Below, in pieces: positions 26,680 to 35,595 of a stretch of 64,000 nucleotides of DNA. This DNA is from Streptomyces griseus. Lineage in GTDB: Bacteria > Actinomycetota > Actinomycetes > Nanopelagicales > Nanopelagicaceae. The number at the start of each line of letters is the position of its first letter. Position 1 is the stretch's first letter. The notes below the pieces were generated by a model. That model saw nothing but the letters and a program-made list of their open reading frames with translations. It had not been told where the DNA came from and did not search any database. Location of the stretch: NCBI GenBank assembly GCA_945865365.1, contig CAMBDL010000007.1, forward strand, positions 28,565 to 92,564. The letters are read 5' to 3'. A program made the position numbers and the translations under genes.

Positions 26680-27210
26680 TTATTCAGCAGGTGCTTCGGG
26701 CACGACATCTGTAGTCGCATCTGTAGCTGGAGCCTCGGACACAGCTTCGATAACTACTGGTGCTTCAACAACAGCTTCTACAACTGGTGCCTCAACAACT
26801 GCCTCTGGAACTACAACCGCGACTGGCTCTGGAGTAGAAAGAATTCCATCGCCGTAACCCTCAACGCCATCGCGCTTTTCACGAATCTTTGCAGCCTTAC
26901 CGCGAAGATCGCGTAGGTAGTAGAGCTTGGCGCGACGTACATCGCCCTTCTTTACTAACTCAATCTTTTCAATAACCGGTGTATGAACTGGGAATGTACG
27001 CTCTACGCCAACGCCGTAAGAGACCTTACGAACGGTGAAAGTTTCACGAACTCCATCGCCTTGGCGACGCATAACAATTCCCTGGAAGACCTGAAGGCGA
27101 CTCTTGCTGCCTTCGATAACACGTACGTGAATCTTGAGCTCATCGCCAGCGCGGAACTGTGGGATGTCTTTACGCAGGGATACTGCATCTACGGCGTCAA
27201 GGATGTTCAT
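26680..27210 (-). CDS. rplS: 50S ribosomal protein L19 with a long acidic C-terminal tail
   Basis: Residues 1-113 are a complete L19 ([65 protein letters not shown]) that sits at the 30S-50S interface. A further 63 residues rich in Ala, Val, Pro and Glu follow, with imperfect repeats of [13 protein letters not shown]; ordinary L19 ends near residue 115-120. The tail is probably disordered. The start ATG 27210 is preceded by AAAGG at about 9 nt. trmD, rimM and rpsP, common neighbours of rplS, are not found here. Confidence 0.95.
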   Translation of the reverse strand: MNILDAVDAVSLRKDIPQFRAGDELKIHVRVIEGSKSRLQVFQGIVMRRQGDGVRETFTVRKVSYGVGVERTFPVHTPVIEKIELVKKGDVRRAKLYYLRDLRGKAAKIREKRDGVEGYGDGILSTPEPVAVVVPEAVVEAPVVEAVVEAPVVIEAVSEAPATDATTDVVPEAPAE

Positions 27211-27306
27211 CTACGTACCTTTTTCTGTTTCTCTACAAGCACTCACTTTGGCGGTGCAGACGTCATATCTTGCCATAGATAGGCCCTCAAGCCTAAATCG
27301 GCCAGA

Positions 27307-28071
27307 TTAGCTAGGAATCTGCGAGCGCAGTTTCGCATGCAGCGACGGGCCAGCGGCCACAGTGAGCTCTAATCCCCGCCATGTGTGGGTGGTCACCACT
27401 GCCCCAGCCTCTGTTGCTATCAAAGCCCCGGCAGCTAGATCCCACTCCTGCAAGCCCGATTCAATGTAACCATCCACCATTCCAGTGGCCACACAACATA
27501 GATCTGTGGCAGCGGCACCCATTCGCCTCAAATCTCTAATCTGTGGCACTAGGTGATCGATAATCTCTAATTGATGAGCACGATCCTTCACATCATAGGC
27601 AAAACCAGTTGATAGCAAAGCACGATTTAATTCAACGGGGTTATTGCACTCAATCTTTACTCCATTCAAATAAGCACCACCCCTGCGAGTTGCATGCCAT
27701 GTCGAAGCGATGCTGGGAGCGTGAACAACGCCGACAAGTGTGCCCGATGAATCCTTTGCCGCAATACTGATATTCCAACCAGGGAGGCCATAAAAGTAAT
27801 TAACTGTTCCATCGACTGGATCAATAACCCATGTGATTCCACTTGTGCCCGAACGGGAAGCGCCCTCTTCTCCAATGATTGCATCATCGGGGCGGTCTCT
27901 AAGAACTGCATCGACAATAAGTTTTTCACTAGCACTATCCATCTGAGTCGCAATATCGATCGCAGTAGATTTAACCGTGAGATCCCACGATGCTGGTCGA
28001 TTGACAAGTAAATCTCCTGCTGCTCGCGCAATAGTTAATGCAAGCTGCAGAAGTTCATTTTCTAGACTCAT
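27307..28071 (-). CDS. inositol-monophosphatase-family phosphatase
   Basis: The 254-residue protein carries the Mg2+/Li+-sensitive phosphatase motifs: IIGEEG (motif with the first metal-binding Glu), WVIDPVDGTVNYFYG (DPxDGT core) and EWDLAAGALIATEAGA. The family hydrolyses inositol phosphates, histidinol phosphate, PAP or fructose 1,6-bisphosphate; actinobacteria often have several. Substrate is undecided. A TAGACT box 6 nt before the ATG suggests a leaderless message, transcribed divergently from the MFS gene. Confidence 0.88.
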   Translation of the reverse strand: MSLENELLQLALTIARAAGDLLVNRPASWDLTVKSTAIDIATQMDSASEKLIVDAVLRDRPDDAIIGEEGASRSGTSGITWVIDPVDGTVNYFYGLPGWNISIAAKDSSGTLVGVVHAPSIASTWHATRRGGAYLNGVKIECNNPVELNRALLSTGFAYDVKDRAHQLEIIDHLVPQIRDLRRMGAAATDLCCVATGMVDGYIESGLQEWDLAAGALIATEAGAVVTTHTWRGLELTVAAGPSLHAKLRSQIPS

Positions 28072-28077
28072 ATGCCT

Positions 28078-28098
28078 AGTCTAACCCTGCAATAGACT
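28078..28098. promoter_or_regulatory. paired divergent -10 boxes for two apparently leaderless genes
   Basis: The 34-bp gap between the phosphatase and MFS genes holds the same hexamer on each strand: TAGACT at 28093-28098 (plus strand, 7 nt before ATG 28106) and TAGACT on the minus strand at 28083-28078 (6 nt before ATG 28071). Such spacing would put the first transcribed base at or next to the A of each start codon. Neither gene has a Shine-Dalgarno sequence. Confidence 0.55.
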
Positions 28099-28105
28099 CA
28101 CCACT

Positions 28106-29347
28106 ATGTTTTCGGCATACTCCATACTTTTTCGTACCCCAGGGGCGATGAAGTTCTCACTTGCCGGAATCATTGCTCGCATGCCGGTTTCAATGGACTC
28201 ATTAGCGCTGATTTTTATCGTAGTTGCCGCTAGTGATTCCTATGCCTTAGCGGGTGCGCTGAGTGCCACCGCCTCAATTGTTGTATCTATCGCTATGCCT
28301 TATTGGGCGCGAGTATCTGATCGAATTGGTCAGCGCGCAGTTCTGATGCGGGTATTACCTATCAAACTTATTGGCTTAACTATTTTTCTCGCTTTAGTTC
28401 TCAATCATGCACCAACATGGACATGGTTTATTTCTATTATCATCGCCGAGTCAACTTCGGTAAACCTTGGTGGGCTAGTACGCCGCCGTTGGCTACACAT
28501 TTTGAACCCAGATAAAACTTTAACTTTACAAGATAGTAGTAATCGCCATTTAGTAAACACGGCGTACTCCTTAGAGGCACTCAACGACGAGTTTGTTTTC
28601 ATAGCTGGGCCGATTATCGCCACGGCTTGTGCAACCTCAATTCACCCAGCAGCTGGTCTTATCGCGGGAATGTTATTCCTGATAATCGGCGTTCCATTAT
28701 TTGCACTTCAAAGCGCAACGCAACCTCCAGCATCTCCAAAGCGCACAATCGATCCCCATCCGCATGTAATACAGCGCAAGTCGCTTCAAGCGATTGTGCT
28801 TCCAACACTATTTATTGGTGCATTCTTTGGCGCAGTTGCCATTGTGACAGTGAGTTTTACTGATGAACTAGGCCATAAGAGTCAATCTGGTCTACTGCTT
28901 GCTCTCTGGGCTTGTGGCAGCGCGATTGCAGCTATTTTAAACGGCCTCATTAAATGGAGAATCTCTCATGCCGCCCGCTTCATTATATTTTTGATCTCTT
29001 TAACCTTGCTCTCAGTTCCATTTCTTATCGTGGACAGTATTTTCTGGTTAGCGGTCGCGTTATTTTTCAATGGCTTTGCAATCGCACCACTTATAGTCGG
29101 TGCATATGGAGTTGCTGAAACAGCAGTTCCATCCGAACAGATTACCGAGGCGCTCAGTTGGGTTATCGCCGGCATGCCTTTGGGTGGGGCTATTTCAAGT
29201 GCCACCGCTGGCTGGGTTATAGATAACTACGGTGCGCAAACTGCTTATTGGCTTCCATTGGGATTTATGACTGCCGCACTTGTAGCCACGCTGCCCTACT
29301 TCACCACTTATAAGCAGCTCATCGGTTATTCTTCCCATCATGACTGA
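28106..29347 (+). CDS. major facilitator superfamily transporter
   Basis: The 413-residue protein has about twelve hydrophobic segments in two halves. The loop between spans 2 and 3 reads YWARVSDRIGQRAVLM, the MFS motif A (D-R-x-G-x-R). This is the type of distantly related MFS often annotated as drug or sugar efflux; the substrate is unknown. The 3' end overlaps the sepH start by 8 bp. Confidence 0.85.
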   Translation: MFSAYSILFRTPGAMKFSLAGIIARMPVSMDSLALIFIVVAASDSYALAGALSATASIVVSIAMPYWARVSDRIGQRAVLMRVLPIKLIGLTIFLALVLNHAPTWTWFISIIIAESTSVNLGGLVRRRWLHILNPDKTLTLQDSSNRHLVNTAYSLEALNDEFVFIAGPIIATACATSIHPAAGLIAGMLFLIIGVPLFALQSATQPPASPKRTIDPHPHVIQRKSLQAIVLPTLFIGAFFGAVAIVTVSFTDELGHKSQSGLLLALWACGSAIAAILNGLIKWRISHAARFIIFLISLTLLSVPFLIVDSIFWLAVALFFNGFAIAPLIVGAYGVAETAVPSEQITEALSWVIAGMPLGGAISSATAGWVIDNYGAQTAYWLPLGFMTAALVATLPYFTTYKQLIGYSSHHD

Positions 29348-30119
29348 ACTTCGATTCATCGGAAAGAGTGATGAGGGCACCCATATAAGCCTTCACGATA
29401 ACGATGGACATGAATTCACCGTGCGCATTAGCGATGCTTTAAAGAGCTCGGTCAATCAACCGTACCTTTCTTCAGTTCCTGAACAAGACGTTGAGACAAT
29501 CTCAGTTAAAGAGATTCAACGTCGCTTGCGTGCTGGTGAATTACCGGAAGAGTTAGCGCGTGAAAACAATGTCTCCCTTGAAAAAATTGACCGCTTCTCT
29601 GGCCCAATTGTGCAGGAGCGTATTTACATCATCGATCAGGCACAACAAATAGCTATTCGTAAAGAAGGCGGTCGTGATCCAGTCTCACTATTAGGAGTGG
29701 TGCTCTCTCGTCTCTCACCACGCAATGTGGATTTAGCCGATCTTTCGTGGGATACCTGGCGTTTAGAAGATAGTACCTGGACAGTTGAGCTTCATTATCC
29801 AAATGCTAACGGCCATGGCGTTGCGCAGTGGAACTTTGATACAACACGCAGAGTTGTTATTTCAATAGATGAAAATGCTAGATGGATGATGGGTGATGAG
29901 CCTGCGCCCCGTCCCATTGTTGCACCAGGTCTTGTGTATTCAGACTCACCCCATCCAACTACTCGACATGCGGAAAACTTAGAGCCAGAAGTACCGCGCC
30001 TGGCAGTTATCCGTGAAGCACCCGATAATGATGCTGCGCGCGATGGCGTTGTCGCTCGCGCAAAAGTTCCAAGCTGGGATGAAATTATGTTTGGCATTAA
30101 ACCAACCGAAGATCAGTAA
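29340..30119 (+). CDS. sepH: septation protein SepH (DUF3071)
   Basis: SepH is an actinobacterial FtsZ-binding protein that stimulates Z-ring assembly. The 259-residue protein has the conserved N-terminal DUF3071 region: MTELRFIGKSDEGTHISL, then VKEIQRRLRAGELPEELARENNVSLEKIDRFSGPIVQER, a helix-turn-helix-like element, and the DVSWDTWR-like LADLSWDTWRLEDSTWTVEL. The C-terminal third is less conserved, ending KVPSWDEIMFG, a short terminal motif seen in the family. It is followed after 9 nt by corA. Confidence 0.9.
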   Translation: MTELRFIGKSDEGTHISLHDNDGHEFTVRISDALKSSVNQPYLSSVPEQDVETISVKEIQRRLRAGELPEELARENNVSLEKIDRFSGPIVQERIYIIDQAQQIAIRKEGGRDPVSLLGVVLSRLSPRNVDLADLSWDTWRLEDSTWTVELHYPNANGHGVAQWNFDTTRRVVISIDENARWMMGDEPAPRPIVAPGLVYSDSPHPTTRHAENLEPEVPRLAVIREAPDNDAARDGVVARAKVPSWDEIMFGIKPTEDQ

Positions 30120-30128
30120 CAGAGAGAA

Positions 30129-31100
30129 ATGATTGTAGATTCCGCGCTCTACCAAAATGGTAAACGCGTTAGTGGCCCTGCTGACATATCCGACGTCGTA
30201 GATATTGCTCGTACATCAGGTGGCTTTGTTTGGCTTGGGCTAGCAGAGCCCACCCACACTGAGTTCGAACATGTTGTAGGTGAGCTTAACTTTCATCCTT
30301 TGGCCGTTGAAGATGCTGTACATGCCCAACAAAGACCCAAGATTGAAGAGTACGGGGGCTTAACTTTTTTTACATTTAAGAGTGTTTTTTACGATGAATC
30401 TAATAGCGCTATCTCTACGGGAGAGTTGATCTGCTTTGTAGAAAAAGAGTTTATTGTGATTGTCCGCCATGGTGAAGGTACTCCCCTAGTCACAGTTCGC
30501 CAAGAGATTGAAGCTAAACCTGAATTCTTAAAATTAGGCCCCTTTGCGGTTTTGCATGCCGTCGTTGATCGAGTAATTGATGAATACATATCGATTGCAA
30601 CTGAACTTGAAAATGATGTCATCAACTTAGAGACCAAAGTATTTAGTGGCAAGCGCCAAACTTTTTCACAAGAAATCTATTTTCTTAAGCGCGAATTGAT
30701 TGAGTACCGACACGCCATTGAGCCGCTTGTAATTCCATTACAAAAGTTAGTTTCTGAGACTTATACTCAAACACCAGATGCCCTCAAGCCATTTTTTCGT
30801 GACACCCTAGATCACCTGTTGCGTACGTGCGAACATGCATCAGGTATGGATTCACTTTTAACCACTGCCTTGCAAGCCGATCTAGCACATGTACAAGTAC
30901 GCCAAAATGAAGATGTCCGAAAGATTTCAGCATGGGTTGCACTTGCGGCCGCTCCAACAATGATCGCCGGAATCTATGGCATGAACTTTAAGTTCATGCC
31001 AGAACTCAGTTGGAAATACGGCTATCCATTAGTCCTTGGAGTTGTTACCTCATTAAGCGCACTCTTGCTTTACAAGTTCAGAAAAGCAAAATGGTTATAG
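30129..31100 (+). CDS. corA: CorA-family magnesium transporter
   Basis: The pentameric channel admits Mg2+ (or Co2+, Zn2+). The 323-residue protein has an N-terminal cytoplasmic domain, a long stalk helix and two C-terminal spans; the first ends with the selectivity signature YGMNF and an acidic loop (MPELSWKYGYP), the second is VLGVVTSLSALLLYKFRKAKWL with a basic tail. Its 3' end faces the convergent phosphodiesterase gene, 10 bp away. Confidence 0.92.
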   Translation: MIVDSALYQNGKRVSGPADISDVVDIARTSGGFVWLGLAEPTHTEFEHVVGELNFHPLAVEDAVHAQQRPKIEEYGGLTFFTFKSVFYDESNSAISTGELICFVEKEFIVIVRHGEGTPLVTVRQEIEAKPEFLKLGPFAVLHAVVDRVIDEYISIATELENDVINLETKVFSGKRQTFSQEIYFLKRELIEYRHAIEPLVIPLQKLVSETYTQTPDALKPFFRDTLDHLLRTCEHASGMDSLLTTALQADLAHVQVRQNEDVRKISAWVALAAAPTMIAGIYGMNFKFMPELSWKYGYPLVLGVVTSLSALLLYKFRKAKWL

Positions 31101-31110
31101 GCAGGTGGCT

Positions 31111-32211
31111 CTAACTTAAGGTTGTTGTTAGTAATCCCACCTGCGTTTCAATCTCACTCTGGCCACCATGATGGCCAACCATTGAGCCCTCTTTATCTGC
31201 GCGCTCGGGATCAATAAGCACAACGTCGGAATTAGCGATAGCAATAACTTCACCCATGCGATCGAGTGCATCAGCACTGACTTCGTGGCCAAAAAGATCA
31301 CTCTCAATCGCCTGCTCCCGAGTAAGCACTGTGGCACGCTGGCCTAAAAATTCTTGCCACACAGCAGCGACTTCACTTCGTGCAGACGGACTATCAGAGT
31401 TTAAGTACAGATGCCGCGCTCTTGGCTCACCGGCTATAACAGAGATATTTTTCTGCAAGGGGTTATCTAGACCGATAACAATTTTCTCCCCAACGTTGAC
31501 CATTCCATGATCTGACGTTAACCAAATTCGTGTTCCAGCTGGCATCTCTTTCATTAATCCAGCCAGCATCTGATCGATCATCGTCAGTGCCGCTAACCAT
31601 TGTGGACTTCCAACTCCATCACTATGTCCGGCAACATCTAAATCATTCATGTATAGATAGACAAAAGATGGAGTCTTCTGTAGCGCAGCTTTAGTTTCGG
31701 CGATTAAATCTGGGACAACATTTGCTCCACGATACTCTGCACCGCGAAACACTGCGCGCGTGAATCCAGAGTTTTCAAAACGCTTTGCTGCAACATGTGA
31801 AACACGAATACCTTCGCCGCTTGCTCTTTCAAAAAGTGTGGGCACTGGTTGCCAATGATTTGGGTCAACGCGTTCATCCCATTTCAATGCATTTAGAATT
31901 CGTCCGCCACTGCGCGGAACTTGTACGGTGTAACCCAACATTCCATGTGTACCTGGAAGAGTTCCAGTAGTTAACGTGGCAAGACTTGTCGCAGTTGTTG
32001 ATGGAAACGCGGTCTGAATAATTCCATGCTGAGTAAGCCTTGCAATGGTTGGCATGGCATCGGCAAATATTTCAAGAGTGTTAGCGCCAAAGCCATCGAT
32101 AAGGAAAAGAACTTCTCGACCCATTGGACTTGGGCCACAACCCAGCGTGTCCAAAGCAGTAGTTAGCCCTAGCGAGGAAAAGATCGATGGCGTTATCTGC
32201 GATAAATGCAT
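31111..32211 (-). CDS. alkaline-phosphatase-superfamily phosphodiesterase / nucleotide pyrophosphatase
   Basis: The 366-residue protein matches the type I phosphodiesterase fold: first metal Asp in FLIDGFGANTL, nucleophile Thr in FPSTTATSLATLTTG, then MNDLDVAGHSDGVG and LTSDHGMV (Asp-His metal ligands), and VGHHGGQSE near the end. No signal peptide is seen, so it is predicted cytoplasmic. The substrate is unknown; actinobacterial relatives are simply called alkaline phosphatase family proteins. It diverges from psuG with 38 bp between starts. Confidence 0.82.
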   Translation of the reverse strand: MHLSQITPSIFSSLGLTTALDTLGCGPSPMGREVLFLIDGFGANTLEIFADAMPTIARLTQHGIIQTAFPSTTATSLATLTTGTLPGTHGMLGYTVQVPRSGGRILNALKWDERVDPNHWQPVPTLFERASGEGIRVSHVAAKRFENSGFTRAVFRGAEYRGANVVPDLIAETKAALQKTPSFVYLYMNDLDVAGHSDGVGSPQWLAALTMIDQMLAGLMKEMPAGTRIWLTSDHGMVNVGEKIVIGLDNPLQKNISVIAGEPRARHLYLNSDSPSARSEVAAVWQEFLGQRATVLTREQAIESDLFGHEVSADALDRMGEVIAIANSDVVLIDPERADKEGSMVGHHGGQSEIETQVGLLTTTLS

Positions 32212-32249
32212 TTGCGTATCTTCTCATTACATCCGCTAAGGTTGTGCAT

Positions 32250-33152
32250 ATGAAGAGCGCAATTAAATATTCAGCTGAAGTTTCAGCTGCTATGGCCGCT
32301 AACGCGCCAATTGTCGCCCTCGAATCAACGATTATTAGTCATGGATTACCACGGCCCTCTAACTTGGCCGTTGCAATTGAGTGCGAACGAATTATTCGAG
32401 ATCGTGGCGCCGTACCTGCAACAATTGCACTGTTAGATGGCATTGTGCATGTGGGCCTTGAAATTAATGAACTAGAAGCGATTGCTCAGCGTGATGATAT
32501 TTCTAAAGCTTCAATCCGTGATTTAGCGATCGTCGTGGCTCAGGCAAAGAGTGCGGCAACAACGGTTGCAGCAACCGCTCATATTGCTGCACTAGCTGGT
32601 ATTAAGGTTTTTGCAACAGGTGGCTTAGGTGGAGTACATCGCGGCGCTAATGAATCATTTGATGAATCTGCCGATCTCACTGCGCTATCCCAGTTAGATA
32701 TCACCGTCATTTGTGCAGGAGTTAAATCAATCTTGGATGTTCATGCAACGCTGGAGCGCCTAGAAACTTTGGCAATCGGCTTAGTCGGTTATAAAACCAA
32801 TCGCTTCCCTGGTTTCTACTTAACTGACTCAGGCTTTGAGCTAGAGCATCGAGTAGATAGCCCCGCAGAAATTGCCGCCATTATTAAGGCCCGCAGTGCA
32901 ATTGGCACACAGTTTAAAGCGTTAGTCGTTGCAAATCCTGTTGCAAAAGAGATGGAAAAAAACCGACACGACCAATTTCTTGCAACCGGTTTAGCTAAAG
33001 CAGCTCATGATGGCATCGACGGTAAAGCCGTTACTCCATACTTGCTCGAGCATTTTCACACTGCTTCAAAGGGCGAGTCACTCGCTATCAATACTGAAAT
33101 TATTAAATCAAACTGCGCATTAGCTGCAGATATTGCGGTAGCACTTCAATGA
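32250..33152 (+). CDS. psuG: pseudouridine-5'-phosphate glycosidase
   Basis: PsuG splits pseudouridine 5'-phosphate into uracil and ribose 5-phosphate (run in the degradative direction). The 300-residue protein has the IndA/PsuG signatures VALESTIISHGLPRPSN, VPATIALLDG and FATGGLGGVHRGA, with the catalytic lysine and glutamate in these blocks. I chose ATG 32250, which begins the conserved N-terminus and has TAAGGT 7 nt upstream; an ATG at 32187 would overlap the divergent gene. It overlaps the kinase gene psuK by ATGA, completing a two-step salvage pathway for tRNA/rRNA-derived pseudouridine. Confidence 0.92.
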   Translation: MKSAIKYSAEVSAAMAANAPIVALESTIISHGLPRPSNLAVAIECERIIRDRGAVPATIALLDGIVHVGLEINELEAIAQRDDISKASIRDLAIVVAQAKSAATTVAATAHIAALAGIKVFATGGLGGVHRGANESFDESADLTALSQLDITVICAGVKSILDVHATLERLETLAIGLVGYKTNRFPGFYLTDSGFELEHRVDSPAEIAAIIKARSAIGTQFKALVVANPVAKEMEKNRHDQFLATGLAKAAHDGIDGKAVTPYLLEHFHTASKGESLAINTEIIKSNCALAADIAVALQ

Positions 33153-34030
33153 AAAAAATTCTATGCATCGGCGACTTAGCTCTCGATGTCATTGCCCAGC
33201 TCAAAGAGAGCATTAACTACGGCAATGACACCGCAAGTCGAATCTCTACTCACCCAGGTGGACAAGCTGCAAATGTTTCTACCTGGATAACGCGCACTAA
33301 TACCAGAGCCCAGTTAGTGGCCCGTGTTGGAAACGATCCAGTGGGTTTTGCGCTTATCTCTGACTTAGATAAATACGGCGTAGAACACTTAAATTTAATG
33401 CGCTCTGGTCGGCCAACGGGTGTAGTTGTCATTTTGGTTGATTCCAATGGCGAACGCACGATGTTCCCAGATAATGGAGCTAACGCCGATCTAGAAGTCG
33501 CCGACCTGCCACCTCTCAATGATTTCGATGGTGCATATCTGAGCGGATATGCACTTCTGGATTTTCGCAGTCGCGATGCGGTTTTAGCCATGGTGAAAAA
33601 AATTAAGGCCGCTGGGGTTCCAATTTTCTTTGACCCAACAACAACTGGCGCCATGAAAATTGTGCCGCTAGAAGAAGTTCTCTCATGGGTCTGCTTGATG
33701 GACGGAATCCTTTTAAACGCTGAAGAGGCGCTGTACCTGGGCAACTCAACAGATCTTGAAGAGGCCGAAGAGAGTTTGAAGAAGTTCACACCACTTGTAG
33801 TGATCAAACTGGGCTCTCGAGGTGCAATGGCGATGCATAAGGATGAATCAGTCCGAGTTGCTGCAGTGACCACCAATGTTGTTGATACGACCGGTGCAGG
33901 TGATTCATTTGCCGCTGGATTTATTCCGAAGTGGCTAGAAACACGTGATTTGGAAGCGGCTCTCACCGCGGGAACAACGCTAGCCGCAAAGTGTGTTGCA
34001 ACAGTTGGGGCGCGTCCTCCCTTAAATTAA
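33149..34030 (+). CDS. psuK: PfkB-family carbohydrate kinase, probable pseudouridine kinase
   Basis: The 293-residue ribokinase-fold protein has the N-terminal GGQAANVSTW and the C-terminal PfkB signature DTTGAGDSFAAGF with the catalytic aspartate. Family members phosphorylate ribose, fructose, adenosine or pseudouridine. Its 4-bp overlap with psuG makes pseudouridine the best guess, since PsuK produces the PsuG substrate. It is shorter than E. coli PsuK, lacking the N-terminal winged-helix domain, so another nucleoside or sugar cannot be excluded. Confidence 0.8.
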   Translation: MKKILCIGDLALDVIAQLKESINYGNDTASRISTHPGGQAANVSTWITRTNTRAQLVARVGNDPVGFALISDLDKYGVEHLNLMRSGRPTGVVVILVDSNGERTMFPDNGANADLEVADLPPLNDFDGAYLSGYALLDFRSRDAVLAMVKKIKAAGVPIFFDPTTTGAMKIVPLEEVLSWVCLMDGILLNAEEALYLGNSTDLEEAEESLKKFTPLVVIKLGSRGAMAMHKDESVRVAAVTTNVVDTTGAGDSFAAGFIPKWLETRDLEAALTAGTTLAAKCVATVGARPPLN

Positions 34031-34056
34031 CCCATGTAGTTGGCACAATCTCCCCC

Positions 34057-35577
34057 ATGGCAAAGACACCTAGTACAACTAAAGCGAAGAAACCTGTCGG
34101 CCCAAAGCCTGGAGAGTTTCCAGGAAAGATCGTTGATATCGATGTTTCTAAAGAAGTATCTGAATCCTTTCTTGAGTATGCATACTCAGTCATTTATTCA
34201 CGCGCGCTGCCCGATGCACGCGATGGTTTAAAACCTGTACATCGTCGCATCTTGCATCAGATGGCAGATATGGGTCTGCGTCCAGAGCGCGGACATGTAA
34301 AGAGTGCGCGTGTAGTTGGTGAAGTTATGGGTAAGTTGCACCCACACGGTGATGGTGCAATCTATGACGCACTCGTACGTATGGCCCAGTCTTTCTCAAT
34401 GCGACTTCCTTTAATCGATGGCCATGGAAACTTTGGTTCACTCGATGCCGGTCCAGCAGCCATGCGCTACACCGAGGCCCGTCTTGCAACTGCTGCAATG
34501 GCGATGGTTGCAGAAGCCGATGAAGATACCGTTGATTATGGTCCAAACTACGATGGTCAACTCTCTGAACCGTTGGTTCTGCCTGCGGCATATCCCAACT
34601 TATTAGTTAACGGTGGTTCAGGAATCGCCGTGGGTATGGCCACAAATATGGCGCCCCATAACTTAGGCGAAGTAATTGCTGCCACTAAGTTTTTGATTGA
34701 TAATCCAACGGCAACCGTTAAGCAGTTAATGAAACATATTCCTGGACCAGATTTTCCAACTGGTGGCGAACTCGTTGGCCTTGATGGTGTGCGTGAGGCA
34801 TATGCAACCGGTAAGGGATCATTTAAAGTCCGTGCAACCGTTGAGATTGAAAAAGTATCCTCCCGCAAAATGGGTCTTGTAATTAAGGAGCTTCCATTTA
34901 CCATCGGGCCAGAAAAAGTTGTAGAACGTATCGCTGCCCTTGTTAAATCTAAGAAGATCCAAGGCATCAGCGACATCATCGACTTAACCGATGGACAAAC
35001 TGGAACTAACGTTGTCATTGAACTAAAAAATGGTTTTGAGCCCGAGGCTGTGCTTGAGCAGCTCTATGCGCTAACCCCTATGGAAGATGCCTTCTCTATA
35101 AACGCCGTAGCTCTGGTAAAGGGTCGCCCACAGACTTTGGGCTTAAAAGAGCTACTGAAAGTCTTCATCGAACACCGTATTGAAGTTGTGCGCAGGCGCA
35201 GTGAGTTTCGTAAAGCTAAAGCTGAGGGTCGTTTGACCTTAGTAGATGGCTTACTCAAGGCGATTATCGATATCGATAAGGTCATTAAAGTTATTCGAGC
35301 AAGTGATGATGCATCAACTGCCAAAGATAAATTAATGAAGGATTTCAAGTTAAATGAGGAGCAGGCAACCTATATCTTGGATATGCCGCTGCGCCGCTTA
35401 ACAAAGATGAGCAAATTAGAACTTGAAACTGAACAAAAGCAACTTAAAACCACTATCGCGGAGTTAACTAAGCTGCTCAAAAGTGAGGAAGCAATAAAGA
35501 CGCAGGTTTCTGATGAGTTAACCGCTGTTGCAAAGTCCTTTGCTACCCCTCGAAAGACCAGAATTGGCGCTGCATAA
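34057..35577 (+). CDS. parC: DNA topoisomerase IV subunit A, without C-terminal pinwheel domain
   Basis: The 506-residue protein is the breakage-reunion part of a type IIA topoisomerase: winged helix with HPHGDGAIYDALVRMAQ at 95-111, catalytic Tyr138 in AAMRYTEARL, tower and coiled-coil ending around residue 490. GyrA/ParC proteins normally continue for 250-350 residues of beta-pinwheel, which is absent; the next gene starts 18 bp later. Pairing with the ParE-type subunit encoded at 37191 and position near rpoD match the actinobacterial second topoisomerase (ParC/ParE of Streptomyces). The ATG at 34057 has CACAAT 7 nt upstream and may be leaderless. Residue 100 (equivalent to E. coli GyrA Ser83) is glycine. 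Confidence 0.88.
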   Translation: MAKTPSTTKAKKPVGPKPGEFPGKIVDIDVSKEVSESFLEYAYSVIYSRALPDARDGLKPVHRRILHQMADMGLRPERGHVKSARVVGEVMGKLHPHGDGAIYDALVRMAQSFSMRLPLIDGHGNFGSLDAGPAAMRYTEARLATAAMAMVAEADEDTVDYGPNYDGQLSEPLVLPAAYPNLLVNGGSGIAVGMATNMAPHNLGEVIAATKFLIDNPTATVKQLMKHIPGPDFPTGGELVGLDGVREAYATGKGSFKVRATVEIEKVSSRKMGLVIKELPFTIGPEKVVERIAALVKSKKIQGISDIIDLTDGQTGTNVVIELKNGFEPEAVLEQLYALTPMEDAFSINAVALVKGRPQTLGLKELLKVFIEHRIEVVRRRSEFRKAKAEGRLTLVDGLLKAIIDIDKVIKVIRASDDASTAKDKLMKDFKLNEEQATYILDMPLRRLTKMSKLELETEQKQLKTTIAELTKLLKSEEAIKTQVSDELTAVAKSFATPRKTRIGAA

Positions 35578-35595
35578 ACTCGGCTAGAATACGGT

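Noticed and set aside
30262..30275. Possible LexA box (GTTCGAACATGTTG) inside corA
   Set aside because: It lies deep in a coding region and matches only by chance at the palindromic TTCGAA.
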